Assembly: GCF_017945865.1 (NCBI RefSeq)
Contig: NZ_CP072829.1
Coordinates: 2,199,464-2,263,463 of the forward strand
Origin: Xiamenia xianingshaonis
GTDB taxonomy: Bacteria > Actinomycetota > Coriobacteriia > Coriobacteriales > Eggerthellaceae
DNA length: 64,000 nt
Reading direction: 5' to 3'
Within the stretch, counting starts at the first letter, position 1, and each line of letters begins with the position of its first letter. This document shows, one piece after another, positions 44,225 through 53,606 of this stretch. The notes under the pieces were generated by a model. It did no database searches. It was not told the origin of the DNA and saw nothing but the letters and a program-made list of their open reading frames with translations. The translations under genes were made by a program, and so were the position numbers.

Positions 44225-45046
44225 ATGAACCCGAAACCGTCAACCGCCCCGCTGCTTGAACTGCACGACGCACGCGTCCGCCGCGCTGGCCGGACCATTC
44301 TGGCAGTGGATGAACTGTGTTTGGCGGAAGGGGAGAAGGTCGCCATCTTGGGGCCGAACGGATCGGGAAAGTCGACGCTCGTGCGACTGCTCACGCGCGA
44401 GATCCACCCGCTTCACCGGGAGAAACCGCCGATCCTGTTCCGAGGGCGCGACCGCATTGCGCTCACCGACATCAAGCGAGCGCTCGGCATCGTGTCGTCG
44501 ACGATGGAACGCGAGATCGACGTGCACTTGCCAGCGCTGAACGTGGTGGAAGGCGGCATGTTCGGCACGCTGGGAACGCCGGTTTCGGTGACAAGCACGC
44601 CTGCAACGCAGCAGGCGGCCCGAGAAGCGCTGCGGCAGCTTCGGATAGAAAACCTGGCCGACCAGGACTGCACGACGCTTTCAAGCGGGCAGATCAGACG
44701 CGTCCTTATCGCGCGGGCGCTCGTTTCCAACCCCGACACGCTCATTTTCGACGAGCCTTGCACCGGGCTCGACCCCCAAGGGATCTTCTACGTGAGACAA
44801 GCCATGCGCGACTTGGCACGAGCCGGAAAAGGCATCGTCCTGGTGACGCATTACCCCGAAGACATCATGCCCGAAATAGGACGCGTCGTGCTGCTGAAAG
44901 AAGGGAAGGTCGTCGCAGACGGGCCCAAAGAAAGCCTTCTGACCAGCGCCGTCATAAGCAAGCTCTTCGAAGCGCCCCTAGCCGTCCAAACAAGAACCGA
45001 CGCCCAAGGGGAGAGGTATTATTCCCTAGTGGAGAAGTATGATTAA
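44225..45046 (+). CDS. ABC transporter-type ATPase
   Basis: 273 aa; AAAGGA precedes the ATG. Walker A GPNGSGKSTLVRL, Q-loop region IVSSTMEREID, signature LSSGQIRRVLIARAL, Walker B TLIFDEPCTGLDPQG, H-loop VTHYPEDI. No permease gene adjoins it, so a partner lies elsewhere or it acts alone. It resembles the ModF/PhnK-like single-ATPase group used in uptake systems. An IS1249-like element sits 50 bp after its stop. Confidence 0.85.
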   Translation: MNPKPSTAPLLELHDARVRRAGRTILAVDELCLAEGEKVAILGPNGSGKSTLVRLLTREIHPLHREKPPILFRGRDRIALTDIKRALGIVSSTMEREIDVHLPALNVVEGGMFGTLGTPVSVTSTPATQQAAREALRQLRIENLADQDCTTLSSGQIRRVLIARALVSNPDTLIFDEPCTGLDPQGIFYVRQAMRDLARAGKGIVLVTHYPEDIMPEIGRVVLLKEGKVVADGPKESLLTSAVISKLFEAPLAVQTRTDAQGERYYSLVEKYD

Positions 45047-45096
45047 AGGGGTTCGAAATACAGTAGACACGCGAATCCATAAAGGGCGCAAAAAAG

Positions 45097-46427
45097 GGAT
45101 ATAGGCAGAAAAGTGTGTAAGAATTCATGCTGTTTTCCCTGTTCGGATACCAAATAGATGCCTCTGAAGTCGATGCCGCTCGACTTTCATATAGGCAGAA
45201 AAGTGTGTAGGATTCTGACTTGACGTCCCTGTTCAGGCAAGCTTTTTCCAAGAAAAAGTCAGTTATGGACAGGGGTGAGCGGTGTCTATCTCAAAATGCA
45301 GCATTTGCGGCAGCAAAATGTCAAAGAACGGATTCACCAAAGCCGGGAGGCAGAGGTGGAGATGCGCCTTGTGCGGAGGCTCCAGCGTCAGGAGGAACGA
45401 CACCACCGCAAGATGGCTTAAAGCGTTCGTCGGATGGCTTTTGGGCAAGTTTGCCCAAAGCGAGCTCGGGATGGCCGCAAGGACCTTCCGGGACAAGACG
45501 TCCGCGTTCTGGAGGATATGGCCGATCCTTCCCGTTTGCGACGAGGTCCATCACGTCATCTATATGGACGGCATATGGCTCGTTCGCAACAAGGCGGTAA
45601 TCCTTATAGCCTTAGCCGAGAGGCATGTCGTCGGCTGCCACCTGGCGAAGTCCGAGAACTCCAAGGACTGGGGATGCCTCATGCAGAGGATCGCCCCTCC
45701 AGACGTCCTTGTGTGCGACGGGGCGGGAGGAATCGGAAAGGCCATGCGCGCCTTCTGGCCGAACACTCGCATGCAAAGGTGCACCTTCCATGCGTTCTGC
45801 CAGGTCAAAAGGTGCACCACCGCGCGCCCGAAAACGCAGGCGGGGGTCGACCTGTACGCGGTCGCCAAGGATCTCATGCATGTCAAAACCAGCACGGAGG
45901 CGGCCGTATGGATGGCGCGCTTCCAGAGGTGGTGCACAGATTACGAGGAGTTCTTGAAGGAGCGGTCCGAGGCCGACCGTCGCAAGCACAAGCACGAAAA
46001 GCTCAGGAAGGCGAGGCGCGTTCTCACGGAGCTCTGCAACTCGGGGACGCTTTTCACCTATCTCGATGAGGATGTTCTCGCCGAAGGCCCCGTTCCGTCA
46101 ACATCCAACAAGATCGAAAACCTGAACGGACGCATAAGGCGCATGCTCTCTGCGCATCGCGGCATGAACATAGACCATAGAATAAAGGCTGTCTTTTGGC
46201 TCTGCTATATGGAGTCAGAAGAGCCGATCCCCTTCGCAAGAATGCCCAAAGAATTCCCAACCGATGAAGATATCGCCAGATGGCGATACCGAGCCGCAAG
46301 ACAGCTTGGCGATGACAGCGGCACGCCGGCGAGATGGGGAGAAGGCCTGGTTTGGTCGGAGCTCCACAACGGCACTCCTTACCCCTTTGCGACGGACTGA
46401 GCCTTACACACTTTTTTGCCTATATGC
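45097..46427 (+). mobile_element. IS1249-like insertion sequence, copy 2
   Basis: 1331 bp. The left outer terminal repeat is ATATAGGCAGAAAAGTGTGT (45099-45118), its second copy 90 bp further in (45189-45208), and the right end is the complement at about 46406-46425. Flanking direct repeats CGCAAAAAAG (45087-45096, 46428-46437) are the target duplication. The doubled 5' end at 90-bp spacing matches copy 1. Confidence 0.88.
45282..46400 (+). CDS. IS1249-like transposase
   Basis: 372 aa from GTG with AGGGGTGAGC upstream. Zinc ribbon (CSICG...CALCG, residues 6-32) and DDE residues as in copy 1: Asp in VIYMDGIWL, Asp in VLVCDGAGGI, Glu in NKIENLNGR. Full-length, apparently functional. Confidence 0.9.
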   Translation: MSISKCSICGSKMSKNGFTKAGRQRWRCALCGGSSVRRNDTTARWLKAFVGWLLGKFAQSELGMAARTFRDKTSAFWRIWPILPVCDEVHHVIYMDGIWLVRNKAVILIALAERHVVGCHLAKSENSKDWGCLMQRIAPPDVLVCDGAGGIGKAMRAFWPNTRMQRCTFHAFCQVKRCTTARPKTQAGVDLYAVAKDLMHVKTSTEAAVWMARFQRWCTDYEEFLKERSEADRRKHKHEKLRKARRVLTELCNSGTLFTYLDEDVLAEGPVPSTSNKIENLNGRIRRMLSAHRGMNIDHRIKAVFWLCYMESEEPIPFARMPKEFPTDEDIARWRYRAARQLGDDSGTPARWGEGLVWSELHNGTPYPFATD

Positions 46428-46466
46428 CGCAAAAAAGACTACTGGCATGCGAACCCACCAAAGTCA

Positions 46467-46572
46467 GCGAGAGGCGCCCAGGTGCCCGAGATTGCCGTGA
46501 AAGCCTGAGGAAGCGTACTGTGGTACGCGACGAAGGCTTGGAGCGGCAAGATCGGGTGCCTGGGCGTCTCGC
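46467..46572 (+). ncRNA. Structured RNA-like element, copy A
   Basis: A 106-nt imperfect hairpin. P1: 19 consecutive pairs (46471-46489 with 46552-46570). P2: TTGCCG/CGGCAA (46492-46497, 46544-46549). P3: AAGCCT/AGGCTT (46501-46506, 46534-46539). P4: GCGTAC/GTACGC with TGTG loop (46513-46528). Unpaired GAGGAA faces GACGA between P3 and P4. Copy B at 62.3 kb has the same plan with compensatory changes. The sense strand is inferred from the copy's orientation. I do not recognise the family. Confidence 0.6.
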
Positions 46573-46618
46573 AGAGTCGAGAAGGTCCGCCGGTCCCGTC
46601 AGGGCCGGTGGAACGTAA

Positions 46619-46731
46619 AGGAGGAGGGATTCGAAAAATCTGCTTCGCAGATTTTTGAGACCTCGTCGCTTCGCTCCTCGGCCGAAAACCGTCCACTGGA
46701 CGGTTTTCCCCTCGCGGGTTCGAATCCTTCG
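46619..46731 (-). repeat. tRNA-3'-end hairpin element downstream of tRNA-Ser(CGA)
   Basis: Read with the tRNA (minus strand), a T-loop-like GGATTCGAACC is followed by a hairpin AAAACCGTCCAGTGGACGG, then CCGAGGAGCGAAGCGACGAG, then AAATCTGCGAAGCAGATTT, and ends in TTCGAATCCCTCCTCC, the exact 3' end of the upstream tRNA-Ser. It lies directly after that tRNA's terminator. A homologue follows tRNA-Ala at 53.4 kb. Confidence 0.75.
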
Positions 46732-46736
46732 ACATG

Positions 46737-46769
46737 AAAAACGCCCATGCTCGAACGAAACATGGGCAT
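46737..46769 (-). terminator. Terminator of tRNA-Ser(CGA)
   Basis: On the minus strand ATGCCCATG...CATGGGCGTTTTT forms a stem-loop right after the tRNA 3' end. Confidence 0.75.
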
Positions 46770-46781
46770 GAAAGCTCTATC

Positions 46782-46873
46782 TGGCGGAGGAGGAGGGATT
46801 CGAACCCTCGTCACCGGGGTACCGGTGAAACGGTTTTCGAGACCGCCGCATTCAACCACTCTGCCACCCCTCC
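46782..46873 (-). tRNA. tRNA-Ser(CGA)
   Basis: A 92-nt class II tRNA with a long variable arm (CACCGG...CCGGTG). The anticodon loop CTCGAAA gives CGA. Acceptor GGAGGGG/CTCCTCC, G discriminator, encoded CCA. Confidence 0.95.
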
Positions 46874-46898
46874 GAAGGGCGTGCTGCGTTCGGTAAAA

Positions 46899-46990
46899 TG
46901 GCGGAGAGATGGGGATTCGAACCCCAGATACCCTTTTGGGGTATACACGATTTCCAATCGTGCTCCTTCGGCCAGCTCGGACATCTCTCC
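46899..46990 (-). tRNA. tRNA-Ser(GGA)
   Basis: A 92-nt class II tRNA. Anticodon loop TTGGAAA gives GGA. Variable arm TACCCC...GGGTA, acceptor GGAGAGA/TCTCTCC, encoded CCA. It lies 25 bp upstream of tRNA-Ser(CGA). Confidence 0.95.
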
Positions 46991-47082
46991 GCTTCACCGA
47001 TCATCGGCGCTCTGAGCGCCGTACAGCAGATAAGGAGTATAGCGCAGGTGCCCAGTGCGAGCAAGAAGAAAATACTGCGCCA

Positions 47083-47117
47083 CAAAAAAAGCGACCGGCG
47101 TCACGGCCGGTCGCTTC
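47083..47117 (-). terminator. Terminator of the PrsA-like gene
   Basis: On the minus strand AGCGACCGGCC-GTGAC-GCCGGTCGCT then seven T. Confidence 0.85.
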
Positions 47118-47144
47118 GTCTTCTTGCCGGCAGGGGCGGCTGCC

Positions 47145-48521
47145 TTAGGCGGCCTCTTGCTCTGCCGCAGGCTGCTCGGCGGCTGCGTCCTCGCCGGTCG
47201 CTTCGGCGGGCTGTTCGGCCGCCTCGCCCTCGGCACTGGCTTCGGCTTCACCCTCTGCTGCCTCGTCGGCGGGCGTTTCGCCCTCGGCTGCAGCATCGGC
47301 GCCTTCGGCCTCCGGCGTTGCTTCAGTTTCAGCCGCTTCGGTGTCTTCGCCCTCAGCAGGTGCTTCGCCTTCGGCAGCTTCGCCTTCGGCCGGCGCTTCA
47401 TCGGTCGAGGCTTCCGACGATTCTGCCGCAGCCTCGTCCTTCTGCTCGTACTTGCTCATGTCGACGTTGTACGGCAGGCCTTCCGGCATCGGGTTGATCA
47501 CGATGTCGGCTTCTTTCTTTTCTTCTTCAAGCCACGCCTGGTACGCTTCGTTGGTCTTCTGCTCTTTCACCTGCTCCTTCATGTCCTCGATCCACTCTTC
47601 GGGCAGCTGGTCCAGGCTGGTGATTTCAACCGTTTCCTTGCCGTCTTCGCCGGTGGTCTTCGGAGCGGTGTACACCTCGGTGCACTTGATGATCTGGATG
47701 CCCAAATCGGTGTTTACCAAGCCGCTGACCTGGTCTTTTTCAAGTTCATCCAAAGCGGATTGATACTCGGGGCTCAAGGACCCGGTCTTGTCCCAGCCCT
47801 GGTCCTTCGATTCCGGATCGGTGGAGTATTCCTCGGCCGCCTTGTCGAAGTCGAGGTCGCCGGCGTTGATCTTGTCGAGCACTTCCTGCGCCGTGGCTTC
47901 GTCGTCAGCGGCGAACAGAATCATCGAAGAGCGTTTCGCGCCGTCGTTGGAAACGGCGTAGGACTGGGCGAACTCAAGCAGCTCTTCGTCGGTGGCTTCC
48001 TCTTCGGGAGCAAACGTTTCCATGAACGCCTTCGATTCCAAACGCTCCCGAATCTCGGCGCGGTACTCGTCTTCCGTCATGCCGACCTTTTCCAGCGCGG
48101 CCTGCCACGCTTCGTCGGATTCGTAGTTCGCCGCCATCTTGTCGACGTATCCCTGCACCGTTTCGTCATCGACCGTGATGTTCTGCTCTTTAACGGCTTC
48201 CTTCACCAACTCTTCGGAAACGTACGAATCGATGACGTCTTCACGCAGAGTTTCAGGCGTCATACCCGTCATGGACAGGTACGAACCCCAAGAGTCCTCG
48301 TCGGTCAAACCGTACTGCGCCCGCAGGTTTTCGATGTACTCCGTGACCGTGTCTTCCTGAATCTCGACACCGTTGACCGTCGCAGCGACTCCGCCTGTGT
48401 AAGAAGGAGGGGTCTGTGCATCACCGGTCGACTCTTCTCCAGAGCACGCCGCCAACGCGCAAGCACACATCACTGAAAGCCCAACGGACACCGCAGTCCT
48501 GACGATGCGAAACTTTTTCAT
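47145..48521 (-). CDS. PrsA/SurA-like peptidyl-prolyl isomerase lipoprotein
   Basis: 458 aa; AGAAGGG precedes the ATG at 48521. Lipobox LAAC after a signal peptide. A SurA-type N-terminal helical domain (40-170) and a parvulin/rotamase domain (about 195-290: KRSSMILFAADDEATAQEV; GDLDFDKAAEEYSTDPESK; GLVNTDLGIQIIKC) give a membrane-anchored foldase for exported proteins. The last 105 residues are Ala/Glu-rich low complexity, longer than in typical PrsA. Confidence 0.85.
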   Translation of the reverse strand: MKKFRIVRTAVSVGLSVMCACALAACSGEESTGDAQTPPSYTGGVAATVNGVEIQEDTVTEYIENLRAQYGLTDEDSWGSYLSMTGMTPETLREDVIDSYVSEELVKEAVKEQNITVDDETVQGYVDKMAANYESDEAWQAALEKVGMTEDEYRAEIRERLESKAFMETFAPEEEATDEELLEFAQSYAVSNDGAKRSSMILFAADDEATAQEVLDKINAGDLDFDKAAEEYSTDPESKDQGWDKTGSLSPEYQSALDELEKDQVSGLVNTDLGIQIIKCTEVYTAPKTTGEDGKETVEITSLDQLPEEWIEDMKEQVKEQKTNEAYQAWLEEEKKEADIVINPMPEGLPYNVDMSKYEQKDEAAAESSEASTDEAPAEGEAAEGEAPAEGEDTEAAETEATPEAEGADAAAEGETPADEAAEGEAEASAEGEAAEQPAEATGEDAAAEQPAAEQEAA

Positions 48522-48730
48522 AGATGCCCTTCTCGAATATGCTTGTGTAGAGGGAACCCGGATCACCAGGTCAAAATATGCAATGGAAGGTATTTTCGCA
48601 TATACGGAATTGGCGTTTTTGCCAAGCACAAGATGATCACGGATGCTTCACACTCAAACCGCCGCACGTCGTCAGGCGGCAGCGAAACGGAAACGCGAAG
48701 GGCGCCCCGGCGGCGTGGAAGGCGAAACGA

Positions 48731-48770
48731 AAAGCCGGACCAGGCGTTATGGATGCGCCCGGTCCGGCTT
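48731..48770 (-). terminator. Terminator of typA
   Basis: AAGCCGGACC (minus strand) pairs with GGTCCGGCTT across a short loop and is followed by T-rich sequence. Confidence 0.75.
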
Positions 48771-48797
48771 GTCAACGGCTTATATCCGACTGAGCGG

Positions 48798-50609
48798 CTA
48801 CTTCTTGTTGGCCTTCTTGCGTTCGATGGACGACAGAATGCGCTTGCGCAGGCGAATGTTCTGCGGCGTGATCTCGACCAGCTCGTCGTCCTGGATGTAC
48901 TCAAGCGCCTCTTCCAGGGTAAAGGTGACGGGCGGGGTCAGCGAAATGGCCTTGTCGGCGCCGCTCGAGCGCTGGTTGCCCAGCTGCTTGGACTTCGCGA
49001 TGTTGACGACCATGTCGCCTTCCTTGGCCGACTCGCCGACGATCATGCCTTCGTAGCAATCCTCGCCCGGGCCGACGAACAGCCGCCCGCGCTCCTGCAG
49101 CGTGTCGAGCGCGTAGGCGACCGATTTTTCGGTGGACATCGAGATCATCGAGCCGTTCTTGCGCCCGACCATGTCGCCGCGGTACGGCCCGTACTCGCTG
49201 AAGTGGTGGAACATCGTCGCTTCGCCGCGCGTGGCGTTGAGCAAGCGCGTGCGCAGGCCCATCGTGCCGCGGCTGGGAATCTTGAAGACCAGGTGCGTCT
49301 GGTCGCCGCGCTGGTGCATGTCGGCCATCTCGCCGCCGGCGCTGCCGAACACCTCAATGGCCTTGCCGGCGTATTCGCTCGGCACGTCGACGGTGGCTTC
49401 CTCGATGGGCTCCATTTTGTTGCCGGCCTCGTCAACCTTCATGATGACGCGCGGGCGACCCACTTGGAACTCGAAGCCTTCGCGGCGCATCGTCTCCATC
49501 AGCACCGACAGATGCAGCACGCCACGGCCGGCCACTTCGATGCCGGTCTTGTCTTCAAGTTCCTCGATGCGCATGGAGATGTTGCTTTCCTTCTCGCGCA
49601 TGAGGCGCTCTTTCAGCTGGCGCGCGCCGACGATGTCGCCCTCGCGGCCCACGAGCGGGCTGGTCGACGCCTCGAACACGACGGCCATCGTGGGCTCTTC
49701 CACCTTGATGGGATCGAGCCGGATGGGGTTGTCGCGGCTCGTCACCATGTCGCCGATGTCGGCGTCTTCCACGCCCACCACGGCCACGATGTCGCCGGCA
49801 TGCACTTCCTGCTGCTTCTTTTTGCCCAGCTCTTCAAAGGTGAACACGTCTTTGATGACCGTGTTGTAGCGCGTGCCGTCGTTTTTGATGACCAGCACCG
49901 GCTCGTTTTTGTGGATGGTGCCCGAGAACAGGCGGCCGACGCCGATGCGGCCGACGAAGCTGGAATGGTCGACGGTGCAGATCTGCAGCGCGACAGGGCC
50001 GCTCGGTTCGCAATCAGGAGCTGGTACTTCTTTAAGAATCGTATCGAGCAGCGGCACCATGTTGTTGTTGTCGTCGTCGGGATTGTAACGGGCGTAGCCG
50101 TTCACCGCGCTCGCGTAGATGATGGGGAAGTCCAGCTGTTCGTCGCTGGCCTCAAGCTCCACCATAAGGTCGAACACCTCGTCGACCACTTCTTCGGGGC
50201 GAGAACCCGGACGGTCGATCTTGTTGACGACCAGAATGATGCGAAGTCCCTGGTCAAGGGCGTGACGCAGCACGAAGCGCGTCTGTGGCATGGGCCCTTC
50301 GAACGCATCGACGATGAGCAGCGCCCCGTCGGCCATGTTCAGCACGCGCTCTACCTCGCCGCCGAAGTCGGCATGGCCCGGCGTGTCGATGACGTTGATC
50401 TTCGTGCCCTGGTAGGTGACGGAGATGTTCTTCGACAGAATAGTGATGCCGCGCTCGCGTTCCTGGTCGTTCGAATCGAGCACGCGCTCTTCCACCTGCT
50501 GGTTCTCGCGGAACACGCCCGCCGTGTACAGCAGGCGGTCGACGAGCGTCGTCTTGCCGTGGTCGACGTGCGCAATAATGGCTACGTTGCGAATGTTGTC
50601 TTGCTTCAT
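48798..50609 (-). CDS. typA: Ribosome-associated GTPase TypA/BipA
   Basis: 603 aa. G1 [12 protein letters not shown]2-G3 [11 protein letters not shown] and [10 protein letters not shown]4 NKIDRPG, then EF-G-like domains and the BipA C-terminal domain ([39 protein letters not shown]). It aids ribosome assembly and stress adaptation. Confidence 0.96.
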   Translation of the reverse strand: MKQDNIRNVAIIAHVDHGKTTLVDRLLYTAGVFRENQQVEERVLDSNDQERERGITILSKNISVTYQGTKINVIDTPGHADFGGEVERVLNMADGALLIVDAFEGPMPQTRFVLRHALDQGLRIILVVNKIDRPGSRPEEVVDEVFDLMVELEASDEQLDFPIIYASAVNGYARYNPDDDNNNMVPLLDTILKEVPAPDCEPSGPVALQICTVDHSSFVGRIGVGRLFSGTIHKNEPVLVIKNDGTRYNTVIKDVFTFEELGKKKQQEVHAGDIVAVVGVEDADIGDMVTSRDNPIRLDPIKVEEPTMAVVFEASTSPLVGREGDIVGARQLKERLMREKESNISMRIEELEDKTGIEVAGRGVLHLSVLMETMRREGFEFQVGRPRVIMKVDEAGNKMEPIEEATVDVPSEYAGKAIEVFGSAGGEMADMHQRGDQTHLVFKIPSRGTMGLRTRLLNATRGEATMFHHFSEYGPYRGDMVGRKNGSMISMSTEKSVAYALDTLQERGRLFVGPGEDCYEGMIVGESAKEGDMVVNIAKSKQLGNQRSSGADKAISLTPPVTFTLEEALEYIQDDELVEITPQNIRLRKRILSSIERKKANKK

Positions 50610-50629
50610 AAAACTTCTTTCTGCTATGG

Positions 50630-50645
50630 CGTTTCACGTGAAACT
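50630..50645. promoter_or_regulatory. parS-like site 3
   Basis: The 14-bp core GTTTCACGTGAAAC (50631-50644) is intact; the outer bases are C and T. It lies just upstream of typA. Confidence 0.75.
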
Positions 50646-50773
50646 TTTACAACGGAAGGGGGAAAGGCGCTGGTCAGCCGCGTTTTTCTCGCAGAAACCA
50701 GCCGCCTTCGACGGTGCGCGCGCACCAGGGCCGGCCTTTTGAGGCGGCAGATGCGCGGGCGCACGAATCGATG

Positions 50774-51337
50774 TCAGCCGTCTTCGCCCAAATCCTTCAA
50801 GATTTTACGCTCTTGTTTGCGCAAATCGGCGATATGTTCGTTAAGGGTTGTCAACGTCCGCTGAGCAGACACAATCTGCACAATGCCCCACACGGCCGCC
50901 GCGCCGGCAACCGCAGCAACGACTCCCATGACACCGAACGGGCGCCGGCCTGCGAACAGCGCCACGATGCCGCCGATGGCTGCCATGCCGATGCCGTTGC
51001 GCCGCTCGTCCATCACCACGTCGCGCTGCTTCACGAGCTGCGTGCGAGCCGCCTTGATGCCCGCCAACCGCGCTTCGGCCTGCGCCTGCGATCCGCGCGA
51101 CGAAACCCTTGAAGCGCCCGACGACCCGCCTTTTCGGGCCCCGCGGCCGCTCGTCAGGTAGTCATAGGCTTCCTGCAGGTTCTTGAACTGCTCGGTCGCC
51201 CGTTCCTGCAGCTTGGGATTCGATGCAAACCGGTCGGGATGGAGGATCTGCACCGTTTCCTTGTAGGCCGTCTTGATGTCTTCAGGCGTGGCGTCCTCGT
51301 CCAGACCGAGGGCTCGCAACGCTTCTGTTCGATTCAT
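50774..51337 (-). CDS. DnaJ-domain membrane protein
   Basis: 187 aa; the ATG at 51337 is favoured over one 15 nt upstream, neither with a strong ribosome site. J domain at 1-65 (ALRALGLDEDATPEDIKTAY, ILHPDRF with HPD). A Ser/Gly/Arg linker and a short coiled-coil lead to two hydrophobic helices (about 115-155) and a helical tail (LTTLNEHIADLRKQERKILK). Probably a membrane-tethered Hsp70 co-chaperone. Confidence 0.8.
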   Translation of the reverse strand: MNRTEALRALGLDEDATPEDIKTAYKETVQILHPDRFASNPKLQERATEQFKNLQEAYDYLTSGRGARKGGSSGASRVSSRGSQAQAEARLAGIKAARTQLVKQRDVVMDERRNGIGMAAIGGIVALFAGRRPFGVMGVVAAVAGAAAVWGIVQIVSAQRTLTTLNEHIADLRKQERKILKDLGEDG

Positions 51338-51455
51338 CGTCACCGCTCTCATCGGGAGTTTCGCATGGCGGGTGGCATCATAGCGGTAAGGCAGCCGCGC
51401 AAGGCGGCCCGCCGGCCACTCTCCAGGAAGAAACTATGCGCCGCGGCGGTTTCGG

Positions 51456-52688
51456 TCAGTCCTGCGGCTTTTTCACCAAGAACGACAGCGCGAATGCCCC
51501 GACGGCAATAGCCAAAAACGCCCAGAACGCCGACGTGTACGACCCCGACCCTTGCTGGAACGACGCCAGCAGCATCGGGCCAATGAACGCCGCCGGTATC
51601 ATCTGCAGCGTGGCGACCGCGTAGTTCATGCCGAAGTGCTTCGTGCCGAAAAAGCCGCTGCTCATGGCCGCCATAGAGCTCATATTGCCGCCGTAGGCCA
51701 GGCCCAGCAGCATGAACCCGACGACGATGAGCGGAAAGCTGCCGAAGGTCATCGCGACGCCGCACAGCCCCATCGACGCAGCAAAGCATACAGAAACCCA
51801 GGTCAGCGAGAAGCGGTAGCCGAACTTGTCCCACACGATCCCGTTGAGCAGGCGCCCAAATCCGTTGCACAGCGAAACGCCGCCCATTGCCACCGTCGCA
51901 AGCATCACGGCTTCTTCAGGCTTCATGCCGGTGCTCACCAACACTTCTTGCGCCGCCGGAACCGCCTGGCTGATCAGGCCCAACCCGCCGCTCGTCACCA
52001 GGATGAGCCAGGCGAAGAACAGCCAGAACGCCTTTGTCCGCACCATCTGCGAGGCCGTGTAGTCGCGCGTGGAGGCCGCGCTCGAGGCCTTCACCTTCGC
52101 CTGCAACGCCACCGCCACGTCCGCCGGCGGCACATGCATCAGAAACGCGACCGCCGCCATGACGACCACGAACACGACGCCCAGAATCACGAACGTCATG
52201 CGCCACGTGAACGCAGACAGCAGCATCGTCACCGGCGGGCTGAGCAGCATCGCGCCCATGCCGAAGCCCATCAGCATGCCGCCCGACGCGAACCCTTGCT
52301 TGTCGGGGTACCATTTCAGCGCGGCGGCCATGACCACGTCGGTCCCCACGCCGACGCCGAAACTGACGACGACGCCGTAGGTGAGGTAGATGCCCATCAG
52401 CGTGCTGACGAGCGACGCCGCCACAAAACCGCCGCCGATGATAACGCCTGTTGCAATCATCAGGACTTTTGTGCTGAAGCGCCGCTCTATGGCGCCAGCG
52501 GCCAGCATGCCGACGCTGAAAAAGATCATCGACAGCGTGAAGTTGAGCGACGTTTGCGTGCGGTCCCAGCCAAAATCCGCCTCGATCGGCTCGACGAACA
52601 GCGACCACGCGTAAATGAGACCCATGAACAGCAGCGTCACAAACGCCGTGGCGACGTAGCGGAAGCGATGAATGCCCGACGATCCCAT
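51456..52688 (-). CDS. OFA-family MFS transporter
   Basis: 410 aa with 12 predicted membrane helices. N-terminal FVTLLFMGLIYAWSLFVEPI, conserved GGMLMGFGMGAMLLSP and the second-half motif GFGRLLNGIVWDKFG match the oxalate/formate antiporter branch. It likely exchanges small carboxylates. The substrate is not evident and no metabolic partner gene adjoins it. Confidence 0.85.
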   Translation of the reverse strand: MGSSGIHRFRYVATAFVTLLFMGLIYAWSLFVEPIEADFGWDRTQTSLNFTLSMIFFSVGMLAAGAIERRFSTKVLMIATGVIIGGGFVAASLVSTLMGIYLTYGVVVSFGVGVGTDVVMAAALKWYPDKQGFASGGMLMGFGMGAMLLSPPVTMLLSAFTWRMTFVILGVVFVVVMAAVAFLMHVPPADVAVALQAKVKASSAASTRDYTASQMVRTKAFWLFFAWLILVTSGGLGLISQAVPAAQEVLVSTGMKPEEAVMLATVAMGGVSLCNGFGRLLNGIVWDKFGYRFSLTWVSVCFAASMGLCGVAMTFGSFPLIVVGFMLLGLAYGGNMSSMAAMSSGFFGTKHFGMNYAVATLQMIPAAFIGPMLLASFQQGSGSYTSAFWAFLAIAVGAFALSFLVKKPQD

Positions 52689-53360
52689 ACAGCGGCCCTC
52701 CCAAACAATTCCTTACGTTAAAACAGCTGCATCCTACTCGACGCGCAAGCGGCAAACAAGAGAATCAAGCAAGTTGCCGCCCAAAAGATCGCCACAGCGG
52801 GGAATGGTCGTTTTCCCAGTTCGTATGCAGAAGGAGAGGGTGGGTTTCCTAGAATGCGGGCTTGCGGCACCAGGGCGGCATCGGCTCCCGGAATCGGCAG
52901 ATCGGCGTCGGCCGGAAGACGGGAGAGGCTGGCAACAGCCGCCGGGCAGCTGGCTCGGGGCGGACGGGGCCAGGCCGGATGGGTTTGGCAGCGGATCGCA
53001 GACGCCATCGACCGGACATCACATCTGTATGTGGAGAAAATGTGTACTGGAGACGCTGAAGGCAGAATTCGACAAACCGCGCATCATTTTCTGAATTACG
53101 AAAGAAATATGCACTTCTGCCTGCGGAGAAGCGCCTTTTTTCGGGGAGTTTTGCTTTATTAGGCGCGGTTTTCATCGGTTGCAGGCCCGCCAAGGCTTCC
53201 TTCGAGGCGCTCCCAGCGACAAAATGATGCAAGAAGCATTGTTTTAGCAGTGAATTGCATCACGTACACGAAAGCTTCATATTTAGGAGTGCATAAAACA
53301 GGTTTAAAGCTGCATATAGCGGCTCAAACAAGCAAAAGCTGAAAACCGCAGCGCTTCTTG
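52689..53360. other. Intergenic region with dispersed-repeat copy
   Basis: I see no gene here. Positions 53031-53050 are GTGGAGAAAATGTGTACTGG, the third copy of the family in the popT-groEL gap. From there about 125 bp lead through GCGCATCATTTT to CGCCTTTTTTCGGGGA near 53145. At 53221-53268 short inverted repeats GATGCA/TGCATC appear. Confidence 0.5.
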
Positions 53361-53392
53361 ACGCGAATTCCCCTCGCGGGTTCGATCCCCTC
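53361..53392 (-). repeat. Truncated second unit of the tRNA-Ala hairpin element
   Basis: Read on the minus strand, GAGGGGATCGAACCCGCGAG then GGGAATTCGCG repeats the start of the 53444-53557 unit and then stops. It follows a second copy of the tRNA terminator (53410-53432). Confidence 0.65.
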
Positions 53393-53443
53393 TAGGTCTT
53401 CCGGAAACGAAAAAACCTCTCAATCGAGAGGTTGATCGGTGAT

Positions 53444-53557
53444 GGTGGAGCATAGGGGGATCGCGAAATCTGCTTCGCAGATTTCGGACCCTCGTCGCTC
53501 CGCTCCTCGGGTGAATTTCGCCTTCGCGAAATTCCCCTCGCGGGTTCGATCCCCTCG
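53444..53557 (-). repeat. tRNA-3'-end hairpin element downstream of tRNA-Ala
   Basis: Same plan as the tRNA-Ser element. On the minus strand: GGATCGAACCCGCGAGGGG, hairpin GAATTTCGCGAAGGCGAAATTC, CCCGAGGAGCGGAGCGACGAG, hairpin AAATCTGCGAAGCAGATTT, then the tRNA-Ala 3' end GATCCCCCTATGCTCCACCA. It is preceded and followed by near-identical AACCTCTC...GAGAGGTTTTTT terminators. Confidence 0.75.
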
Positions 53558-53573
53558 AAGTTGCTTGGGAATG

Positions 53574-53597
53574 AAAAAACCTCTCGGTTGAGAGGTT
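53574..53597 (-). terminator. Terminator of tRNA-Ala
   Basis: AACCTCTC-AACC-GAGAGGTTTTTT on the minus strand, directly after the tRNA. Confidence 0.8.
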
Positions 53598-53606
53598 GAA
53601 TGGCGA

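Noticed and set aside
46599..46997. Small protein over the tRNA-Ser genes
   Set aside because: The frame translates tRNA genes and the hairpin element; peptides of this kind are known annotation artefacts.
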